Both the position numbers and the translations under genes were made by a program. Positions 21,893 to 31,900 of a stretch of 64,000 nucleotides of DNA are shown in pieces (position 1 is the stretch's first letter; every line of letters begins with the position of its first letter). The notes beneath the pieces are model-generated. The model saw only the letters and a list, made by a program, of their open reading frames with translations, ran no database searches and was not told the DNA's origin. Origin of the DNA: Methanosphaera cuniculi (GTDB taxonomy: Archaea > Methanobacteriota > Methanobacteria > Methanobacteriales > Methanobacteriaceae); assembly GCF_003149675.1 (NCBI RefSeq), contig NZ_LWMS01000042.1, forward strand, positions 113,459-177,458, written 5' to 3'.

Positions 21893-23606
21893 CACATTTA
21901 TAAACAACACAGCAAACAGTACAGCAAGTAACAGTTACGGTGGAGCAATAGCAACAACAGGAGAATCAGAAACAAGAAATTCAAACATAACAATAACAAA
22001 TACAGAATTTAAAAACAATACAGCAAGTGGTAATATTGAAAGTTATGGTGGAGCAATAAGTACAATAGGAAGTTCATTAGCTATTGATACTGTTAACTTC
22101 ACACAAAACAAAGCAGAAGCTAAAACAGATAATAGTTATGGTGGAGCAATAAGTACTACTGGTGAATCTGAAATTAAAAATTCAGATATAACAATAACAA
22201 ATTCAAACTTTACAAACAATTCAATAAGTAGTCGTATTAGAAGTTATGGTGGAGCAATAAGTGGAATAAACCAAAATCTTAAAGTTAACTTAACAAACTT
22301 TACAGATAACCAAGCAACCAGCTCTTCTAAAAGCTATGGTGGAGCAATAAGTATAATGAGTGAAAGTACAACACTAAGTTCAACACTCAATATAAGTAAT
22401 GTAACATTTGCAAATAACAAAGCAAATGGATCATCTTTAAGCTATGGTGGAGCAATAGCAATAACAGGTGCAAATCTAACTTTAACAAATTCTACACTTG
22501 ATAAAAACTCAGCTACAAGTACAAATACAAGTTATGGTGGAACAATAGCAACAACAGGAGAATCAGAAATAAGAAATTCAAACCTTACAGTAAGTTATAC
22601 CACTTTCCTTAATAACACATCAAAAATTGGTGGAGGAATTTATGGAAAAAATAACATATTAAATTTAACATTCTCTGCATTTAACAACAATACAGCTGAA
22701 AATTCAGTTAACCTAGCAGATGAAAATGTAACTTTAATTCTTAGAGGAAACTACTTTGCACAAGTTGATTCAATATATGATTCTAACATAACAGCTCAAG
22801 TAAATGGTAATAATGCAGTAGCATTATTAAATCAAACAACACCATCACCACTTAAAGTAGTATTAGTTGAAAAAGACAGTAATCAAACAATAACAAAACT
22901 TGGAAATAATTATATGTTAGAAGTATCATCAATTCCAGATGATCTTATAACAAAAGTAAATCTAACTGTTGAAAATGGTTATTCATCAGATGTTGAATTT
23001 AAACCATTACCAGCTGATAGTAACATGAAAGTATACACAGAATATACACTAGTTGCTATAATGAACCATGATGCAAACTTAACAATAAGCGTGACAACAC
23101 CAGTTAATACAGTTGGAAATGTAACAGCAAATGTAGATGTAACTGAAAATGGAAACCCAGTAAATGGTAATGTGATATTTACAATAAATGGTGAAACATA
23201 TAATGTAACAATTGTAGATGGAAAAGCACAACTAAACTACACACTACCAAGTGACATACAAGCTGGAGAATATGATGTAGTAGCTGAGCTTGAAAGTCCA
23301 ATGTATGATGCAAATCCAGTAACAGGAAAATTCACAGTTATAAAACTAGACATTGCAAATACAACAATCAATGGAACAATAAAAACATTTGAAAATTACA
23401 CAATAAACACAATAATAAAAGATACCAACGGAAACACACTCATAGGAACAAACGATGTAACAGTGGAAATAAATGGACAAACAATAAAAACAACAATAAC
23501 AGATGGAATTTTAAACATAACACTTCCAACAGACACTATGGAAGCAAAAACATATCCATTCACAGTAAACATAGGAGAAACAACATATACAATGCAGGAA
23601 AAATAA
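21831..23606 (+). CDS. Middle fragment of adhesin gene C (YGGAI repeats, then Ig-like modules)
   Basis: This 591-residue frame continues the YGGAI turns of the gene at 19517 (eight more), ends the helix with a GGGIYG turn, and then carries Ig-like modules (about 405-591). It has no signal peptide and no ribosome binding site. At its end VNIGE is followed by TTYTMQEK, whereas the related module at 46680 reads VNIEENNIYNAGQITGTL. Restoring one A in GGAGAAA (23578-23580) recovers NNIYNAGKITGTLTIQ in the frame of the next fragment. The fragment is thus bounded by an insertion and a deletion that cancel each other. Confidence 0.75.
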   Translation: MEKTYGGAISTTGTNTTLNNNTFINNTANSTASNSYGGAIATTGESETRNSNITITNTEFKNNTASGNIESYGGAISTIGSSLAIDTVNFTQNKAEAKTDNSYGGAISTTGESEIKNSDITITNSNFTNNSISSRIRSYGGAISGINQNLKVNLTNFTDNQATSSSKSYGGAISIMSESTTLSSTLNISNVTFANNKANGSSLSYGGAIAITGANLTLTNSTLDKNSATSTNTSYGGTIATTGESEIRNSNLTVSYTTFLNNTSKIGGGIYGKNNILNLTFSAFNNNTAENSVNLADENVTLILRGNYFAQVDSIYDSNITAQVNGNNAVALLNQTTPSPLKVVLVEKDSNQTITKLGNNYMLEVSSIPDDLITKVNLTVENGYSSDVEFKPLPADSNMKVYTEYTLVAIMNHDANLTISVTTPVNTVGNVTANVDVTENGNPVNGNVIFTINGETYNVTIVDGKAQLNYTLPSDIQAGEYDVVAELESPMYDANPVTGKFTVIKLDIANTTINGTIKTFENYTINTIIKDTNGNTLIGTNDVTVEINGQTIKTTITDGILNITLPTDTMEAKTYPFTVNIGETTYTMQEK

Positions 23607-23647
23607 CAGGAACACTAACAATACAAAAACGTGACTCAAATATAACA

Positions 23648-25402
23648 ATGAACGTAACAACACCAGTTAACATAACTGGAACACTTACAGCAAACGTAAC
23701 AGTAACAGATAATGGAAAACCAGTAAATGGTAATGTAATATTTAAAGTTGATAATGAAACATTTAATGTAACAATTGTAGATGGAAAAGCACAACTAAAC
23801 TACACACTACCAAGTGATATACAAGCTGGAGAACACAACATAACAGCAGAACTTGAAAATCCAATGTACAACGCAAATAATGTGACAGGAAACTTCACAG
23901 TTCTAAAAATAAATATAGCAAATACAACAATAGAAGAAACAATAAAAACACTAGAAAACTACACATTAAATACAATAATAAAAGATGCAAATGGAAACCA
24001 ATTAGTTGGAGTTAATCAAATTGCTGTTAAAATGAATGGTAAAACTTTCATGCATGGAACTATTACAGATGGAGTTTTAAACATAACATTCCCAACAGAT
24101 TCCATGGAAGCAAAAGTCTATAATTTAACAATTATTATTGGAGAAAATAACATCTATAAGACAGGTCAAATAACAGGAAAATTAACTATTCAAAGACGTG
24201 ATGTTACAGTTAAAGTTGAGGTAAATAATCCTTACACACTTAGTGATTTACTTGCTAATGTAACAGTTACAGAAAATGGTATACTTATGAAAGATGGAGC
24301 TGTAATATTTAAAATTAATGGTTTAACATTAAAAGATGAAAATGGTAATGAAATTATGGCTAATGTTATAAATGGACATGCATCATTAAATTACACATTA
24401 TCATATAAATATTCAGCATATCCAAGTACCAGTACCGGAATGAATAATTTCACAGCTGTATATATTAATAATTACTATAATGCAAATAGTGATACGGTTG
24501 ACTTTAAAATAACACCAACAACAATTCCTGACATGAAATTTGATAATATTAATATCCTTACAGGTGAAAATACTACAATTAACATAACAGTTCGTGATAT
24601 TAATAATAAAACAATTGTTGCAAATAAAAAAATAGCAGTTAAAATTAATGGTAAAACTATTATACATGATAATATTACAGATGGAAAAATCTATCTTAAT
24701 ATTCCTACAGATCAACTAGCTAAAGGTCAGTATAATTTATTAATTATCATAGGTACTAATAGTATATATTCTAATGCTTCATACACTATGATAATAGATA
24801 TTCAAAAACGTAATGCTTCAATCGAAACACAAGCATTTACAAATGGTAAAACTCTTTCATTAGTAACTAAAGTTACTTCTAATGAATCATTTATAGATGA
24901 AAATGTAGTTATATACAAACTTAATGGTGTAACTTTAAAAGATGAAGATGGTAATATAATTAAAGTTAATGTTAAAAATGGATTAGCTTCACTTGATTAT
25001 GAACTTCCAGGTATAACAACAGCAATTAATTATAATCTTACAAGCGTTTATGTAAATAATTTCTATTATAATAGATGTGAAGAAGTAGAAACTATTAGTA
25101 TTCCAAAAATAGCTATTCCAAGCATTTCATTAAATGATAGTATAATTTCAAAAGGTCAGAATTTATCAATAAGTACTACTTTAAAAGATGCTTATAATGA
25201 TACACTCAAAGGCTTAAGCAATATTGACATTAAAATTAATGGTAATAATGTTATGAAAACATCTATTATGAATGGTAAACTTAATATAACCATTCCAACT
25301 GATAAACTTAAAGCTGGTAATTATGAAATTATTATAATCATTAAAGAAGGTAGTAAATACTTTGGTACTGTTGATTTAATGAATTTAAAAGTTGCAACAT
25401 AG
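23648..25402 (+). CDS. C-terminal fragment of adhesin gene C (Ig-like modules)
   Basis: This 584-residue frame is made of about six Ig-like modules of 95-100 residues, each with the family pattern of a short strand, a GNVIFKV- or VAVKINGK-type strand, and a closing DGKAQLNYTLP-type strand. It lies in the same frame as the first fragment (19517), so a continuous gene would encode about 1960 residues. It lacks a signal peptide and start signals. Its last module does not end in the VSTLILE tail of A, B and D, so the C-terminus of gene C is of a different kind. Confidence 0.75.
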   Translation: MNVTTPVNITGTLTANVTVTDNGKPVNGNVIFKVDNETFNVTIVDGKAQLNYTLPSDIQAGEHNITAELENPMYNANNVTGNFTVLKINIANTTIEETIKTLENYTLNTIIKDANGNQLVGVNQIAVKMNGKTFMHGTITDGVLNITFPTDSMEAKVYNLTIIIGENNIYKTGQITGKLTIQRRDVTVKVEVNNPYTLSDLLANVTVTENGILMKDGAVIFKINGLTLKDENGNEIMANVINGHASLNYTLSYKYSAYPSTSTGMNNFTAVYINNYYNANSDTVDFKITPTTIPDMKFDNINILTGENTTINITVRDINNKTIVANKKIAVKINGKTIIHDNITDGKIYLNIPTDQLAKGQYNLLIIIGTNSIYSNASYTMIIDIQKRNASIETQAFTNGKTLSLVTKVTSNESFIDENVVIYKLNGVTLKDEDGNIIKVNVKNGLASLDYELPGITTAINYNLTSVYVNNFYYNRCEEVETISIPKIAIPSISLNDSIISKGQNLSISTTLKDAYNDTLKGLSNIDIKINGNNVMKTSIMNGKLNITIPTDKLKAGNYEIIIIIKEGSKYFGTVDLMNLKVAT

Positions 25403-25424
25403 AAAATAAATATTTTCAAACAAC

Positions 25425-25456
25425 ACCCCATCTCCCCCTTAATTTACTTTTTTTTA
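25425..25456 (+). terminator. C-rich plus T-tract terminator after gene C
   Basis: ACACCCCATCTCCCCC is followed by TTAATTTAC and T9, starting about 20 bases after the stop codon. It matches the CTCCCC/T pattern of other gene ends here. Confidence 0.5.
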
Positions 25457-25496
25457 TAAAAATTCTATTTTTTTTAATAATTATACGAAAATATAC

Positions 25497-25567
25497 TCAC
25501 AATTATATGTGGTGCAAACAGTAGCTATAACACATATAAAAAACGTAAGTACACTCATATTAGAATA
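25497..25567 (+). pseudogene. Remnant of the 3' end of a deleted adhesin gene
   Basis: About 70 bases match the last codons of genes A, B and D: ATTATATGTGGTGCAAACAG, then a YNTYK-type stretch, then AAGTACACTCATATTAGAAT and the stop. In the family this reads ICGANSRYNTCKNVSTLILE. The remnant has one extra A in TATAAAAAACG, so it is also frameshifted. The bases after it (ATAACTAAAAACACC) and the following CTCCCC/T signal also resemble those after gene D. Nothing of the rest of the gene remains; gene C ends about 95 bases upstream. Confidence 0.85.
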
Positions 25568-25587
25568 AATAACTAAAAACACCTTTA

Positions 25588-25606
25588 ACCTCCCCTTATT
25601 TTTTTT
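25588..25606 (+). terminator. Terminator belonging to the adhesin remnant
   Basis: ACCTCCCC, TTA and T8 about 20 bases after the remnant's stop codon. It has the same layout as the ends of genes A and D, which supports the idea that a complete gene once ended here. Confidence 0.45.
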
Positions 25607-25670
25607 ACCATTATATTAAAACTAATTTTAACTAATATTTTCAAATATTATCCCCTATAATCCCACCAGA

Positions 25671-25679
25671 GGGGAGGGG
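25671..25679 (+). repeat. Interrupted G tract upstream of adhesin gene D
   Basis: GGGGAGGGG in place of the unbroken tracts of A, B and C. It ends 61 bp before the TATA box at 25740. The flanking bases are homologous to those around the 14-G tract at 11315. A TCCCC at 25651-25655 could pair with it. Confidence 0.85.
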
Positions 25680-25739
25680 AAATGATTTATTTGATATAAT
25701 TTAACTATTTGATGATACATTTTTTATACATTAAATACC

Positions 25740-25906
25740 TTTATAAGGATTATTTAATCAATATTCTAAGTAACTATTCAATCTATGTTTAGTTTTAATT
25801 AAATTTCCATAAGTTTCTTTATTTTTTTTAGAATTATCGAAACATGGAGAAGTTTAATTATAATTTTTTAATTATTTCTTGGAGGAAAATGATTTTTTAT
25901 GAATAA
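25740..25906 (+). promoter_or_regulatory. Promoter, conserved leader and overlapping mini-ORF of adhesin gene D
   Basis: TATA box TTTATAAG lies at 25740-25747 and TAACTATTCA at 25771-25780, 31 nt downstream. GGAGG is at 25881-25885. The mini-ORF MIFYE (ATG 25889, stop 25904-25906) overlaps the gene start at 25899. The spacing is the same as in genes A and B. Confidence 0.6.
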
Positions 25907-28900
25907 AAACGGTAAATTTTTATTCGTAGGACTAACACTACTACTATTACTTGTATCAGTAGGAAGTATCACAGCAGCAGATAATGATTCAACCACTACA
26001 ATATTATCTGATAACGTAGAATCTGCAAATCATGATACAATCACAAGTAATACAGAAAAGATAGTAGAAACATCACAAAAACTAGAAACTAAAGATGTTA
26101 AGAAAACGAATAAAAATCTAACTAAAAAAACAACACAGACAGATAAACAAACAAAAAAAGCAGACGCACTACAACAAACAGTGAACAACTATAATGAATT
26201 AAAAGATGCTTGGAACTACATCCAAGATCAAGGTGACAATGAAACAATATACACAATAAACGTTAAAAAAGGACAATATAAGTTTGAAGATCAACTTACA
26301 TCAACTAAAACATCAAATGCAAAATACATAACAATCAATGGAGAAAACGTTGATAATACAATATTTGATGGACAAAACACTACAAGATTCTTCAACTTAA
26401 ATAATACAAATCAAATAATAAAAATAAACAACATAACATTCAAAAATGGATTTAATGAAACACAAGCAGGTGCAATATATGTTAATTCAACAACCACACT
26501 TAATAATACCAAATTTATAAACAATGTAGTTAATATTGCAAATGGTACAGCAAATGGTGGAGCAATATATGCACGTGCAAGTATGGATGTGTATAATTCT
26601 AGTTTCATTAATAATACAATAAAATGTGATAATGATAATGCAACTTCTTTCTGGGCATATGGTTGTGCATTATCTTCAAATGGAGGTTCTCTTGTAACTT
26701 TTAATATTGAATTATGTGAATTTATTAATAATAATGCAACTTCATTAGTTAATATAAGTAATCAAGGTTGTATGGGTGGAGCAATATATAATACAGGAAG
26801 AGGGATAATCAACATTAAAAATTGTGACTTCTTCAATAACAGTGCAAAAACTGGTGCTGCTATAAATATTGGATATACATGGGGAAAAGCAAGTTCTAGT
26901 GTTTTATCATGTGTATTTGCAAATAATACTGCAACTTCAGATCCAAATATTTCTAGTTCATCTAGTTTAAAACTAACTTCAGGTTCTAATTATTATCTTG
27001 ATAATTCTGATGTTTCAAATATTTATATTCAAACTAATGGTAAACCATCAAATTATACATTTAATCAGAAAACAAAACAATTAAGAATTTCATGTTTAAT
27101 TGATACTGATTTATACTTTGGTTATATTACAAGCTTAGGACGAGGATATTCACTTAATTTAACTTCAAGTAGTGATCTTATAAATACAACAGGTATTAAA
27201 TTTACACCTGAAAATAATTACTCAGTATTATTTAATGTAAGTAATTTACCTGCTAATCATGAAAATATAACATTATATGTAAGTGGTATTGAAGCTACAC
27301 ATATTACATATGATCATACAAATGTAGTATTTAATAATATTACAGCAAAACCAGGAAATACAATAACTCTTAAATCAAGTTTTACAACATCAGATGGAAT
27401 AATTATACCAAATGGTAAAGTAGCATTTAAAATTAATGGAAAAACAGTAGGACATTCCAATATTAAATATGGTACAGCAACACTAAATTACACCATACCT
27501 GATAACTACTCAGCAAAAGATTACATTCTTACAACCACATATGGTGGAAGTAATAAATTCATCGAAGCACGTACTAATGCAACATTACATCTTGAAAAAC
27601 TTGCAACAAAAACAAATCTAACAACAAAAATTGATGGAAATACACTTAAAATAACAGTAGATCCACGTGATGAAAATGGAAATACTGTGAAAGATGGGAA
27701 AATATGTGTAAAAATTGAAGGAAAAACACTACAAAACCTAAAAATCACAGGAAAAACTCAAGTTAACTTCACAATACCAAAAAGTTGGAACAACCGTGAA
27801 ATAAAAATTCTTGCAATATACGGGGAAAATAACAACCATAAACAAAGCAGAATGGAAATTAAAACAAAACTAACACTAAATACAAAAACAACAAAAACAG
27901 ATACAACAGTAAACAACTACTATGTATCAGCAAATAGTGGATCAGATACAAATACAGGATCACAAAGCAGTCCATTTAAAACAATACAAAAAGCAATAGC
28001 AACAGTAAATAGTAATAAACAAAATGCTAACATCTACCTTGACGGAGTATTTAAAGGAGTTGGAAATACTAACCTTACAGTACCAGGAGATTTACATATT
28101 AACTTTATTGGAGTTGGAAATTCAAGTATTGATGGAGAAGTAAACTATACTATGAAAACAACACTTGAAGAAGGTGAATACTACTGGGGATCATCACCTG
28201 AATGGTATCCATATAATAATGGAAAAGGTAACTGGGCTATGAACATAACAAAAGGAAACGGTCTAATAACAATAAACAACCTAACAATTAAAAATTGTTG
28301 GAATAAAGGTGGAAGCGACATTTCCTTATATGAAACAGCAACAGTAGATAATTATGGTAACTTAGAAGTTAATAACGTATCATTCATCTTCAACCATGGT
28401 GGAGTTGGTGCAAGTATAAGAAACAACAATGGAGCAAACATTAATGTTACAAACAGTCTCTTTGAAGCAAACCGTAAATCATCAAGTACAGGAAACTATG
28501 GAGCAGGAATATACAACAATGGAACAGCAACAATAATAAACAGTACCTTCCAGAAAAACTATGCACGTTGGGGAACAATAACAAATGATAAACAATTAAC
28601 AATTATAAACTCAACAATACGTGACAACATAGCATATGATGGATCAAGTACATATAAAACAGGAAGTGGAATAACAATAAACACAGGATCAACAAACTTT
28701 TATGAACAAAATAATTCAACAGATAAAATAACAACAATAATTGATGGATGTACATTTACAAATAATGATCAACTAGACATTTATGCAGATACTGGAGTTA
28801 CAACTATAAAAAATAACATATTTAATAAATCTACAGGTATTAACTCATTTAATGGAAATCAAAATATCACATTTAACTTCATAAACAATACATTTGATTC

Positions 28901-31900
28901 ACCAATAGGATCATCAATATATACAAGTCTTTCAAGTAGTAATAAATATACATTCACACTACTAGCAAATGGAAAATACAAATATAATATTAACTCAAAT
29001 ACTGTTATTAACTTAACTGGTACATTATCAAAAGCATTAGAAGCAACATGTTCAAATTCAAATATAATAAATAACAATTTCCCACGTATGATAATAATAA
29101 GTGGAGAAAATAACATAATCACAGGAAACAATATTACAACAACAATGGATCAATACACAATATCCTTAGGTGATTATAAAAATAATATAGTAACAAATAA
29201 TAATCTTATAGCAGCTGCTCTTAAAGGAAATAGTGCAGTAAATTACACAGCAGTTTCAAACAAAGTAGAAAATAACACACCAACTGTTACAGAACTTCAA
29301 ATAGATGATGAAACATTTTACAAATTCTTTGATGATGATGGAAACTTACTTGATACATACAATAATGTAGAACAAATACAAATTATAGGCTCACTCACAA
29401 ATAAAAACATTAACATTAATCAGAAAATAAGCCTCTTCCAAAAAGGAAGATTCGTATCATACAACATAACAATCACAACAAACCAGATGAGTGAAATATC
29501 ATCACTAAACATTACAAATATAAACAATCAACCTGTAATTATACTAAATGGTGATAATAGCATAGTTAAAACATCAAACTTAACAACAAACAACAACTAC
29601 ACAATCATAGCAAATAGTAAAAATAACAATATCACACAAAACAAATTACTTGCAGATATTCTTGTAGGAGATGAATCAGTAAAAACAGACAAAACAAACA
29701 CCATTGAAAACAACACACCAGTATACAAAAACTACATACTATCAGAAGAAAACTTCAACACCTACTTTAACAACGATGGAACAATAAAAGACATACCAGT
29801 ATCTGAAGTTCACTTCCTAGTAAATGGAACAATACAAAATAAAAACATCATACTAAATAATAACAAACCAATAATAATAACAAATTACAAAGATGCAAAA
29901 CTAGTAAATACCAGCATAAAAACAGTGGAAAATACAACACTTGATATAAGTTATATAACAATTAGAAATACAGATAAAATAACATTTGATCTAACATCAA
30001 AAGAAAACTCAATATCAAATTGTAACATAACTTCAAATACAACAATACTAAATGCAATAAATACAACAACACTTACAATAACACGAAATAACATAACAAC
30101 ACAAACAAAACAAGACTTAACACTAATTAATATAATTAACTTAACAACACTTAACATAAACTACAACAATATACAATCAAAAGCAACAGAAAATATTAAA
30201 ATAATAAACATAGAAGATGCAACAAAAACTAACTTAAAATATAATAATATAACTACACAATCAAATACTACAGCTCAACCTGTAAAAATATTAAATCATG
30301 AAAAAATAGTTTATCAAGTGTCCAATGACATATCTAGTAATAATATAATAGTAAATGCAACAAATACAATAGGATTAGAAATAGAAAATCAATATATTAC
30401 TGGTAGAATAAGTTATAATGAAATCACATTATTTGGTGATAAAAATATTGGAATGAAACTAATAAATGTAACACGAAATAACGAGTATAGTTCAACTCTA
30501 TATGATAATGATATAACTTTAAATTCTGCAAATTCAAAAGCAGTAGTTTTTGAAAAAATGAATGATCTTTATGGAGGAGATCTTAATTATAATAGATTTT
30601 ATTTAAACAATAATAATTCAACTGCAATTTTCATTAATCAAATAGCAAATTTAACTATTTCAAATAGAAATAAAATAGCAATGAATGGATCTGATGATAT
30701 TGCAATTTATTCTAATAATTCTAATTTAATAAAAATTATCGGAAGTAATATTCAATCTTTAACCAACACAAATGACAATATAGCTCCAATAATATTAAAT
30801 AACACAACAGGAGCAAATATAACAAAAAATAACATTACAACCACAAGTAAATACACAATAATAATTAATGAACCATCAAATAACAATCAAATCATAGATA
30901 ATAACTTATATGCAGATAACAATTTAGCTGATAATTCAATATTAAACCCTAATCCAGATACTAATAAAGTTTTAAACAATAATCCTGAAATAACTACATA
31001 CTACTATCTTAATGAGAAAACATATAATCAATTCTTTGATGAAAATGGAAATTTACGTGATGAAATTCCAGCTGGACTTAAAATAATAGCAACAGAAAAC
31101 TTAGAAAATAAAAAATTAAACATAAACAAACCATTAAACATAATAGCAGATGGAATTATCTATACAAATACTATAGTAAATCTAACACCTGAAGCAAGCA
31201 ACATAACACTAAGAGGACTAACAATTACAGGAGATTCTCAATTAATAATAGGATCAAATAATAGTAATATTAACATATCTTCTATGAACTGTTATAAAGA
31301 TGATAATAACAAAACAATACTTATAATAAATGGAAATAATAACAACATCACCACAGGTAGTATATATTCATCATCAAATGTAGAATTAAACATAACAGTA
31401 ATTGAAATAACAGGAAATAATAACTATGTACACTTTACAGGTGTTACATCTACTTCATCTAAATATGATAAAATAATAGGAATTCTACTTAATAACGCAA
31501 ATAATAATATAATAGATCATACAAGTGCAGTATGGATTGAAGGATTAAATACAACACCATTACTTCTTAATAATTCAAATAATAATACAATATTTACAAA
31601 TCAATTAGATTTAGAACAATCAGAATATAATGAAGGAATAATACTTGTTAATTCATCATATAATAAATTCAGAGGAAGAATTGGTACATATAATATAAAA
31701 ATCAATACTATAAGTTCACTTTTAAAAGTTGAAAATAATTCAAACTTTAATAATTTTGAAGGATTATCACTTGATGGAAGACATGTGACTAAAACACCAA
31801 TATATATTACAAATTCCCATTATAATATATTCCGTGGTCAAGGTTATGAATTCAATGAATTATTAGGATATGCAATTAACATAACCGAAGGAGTAGGAAA

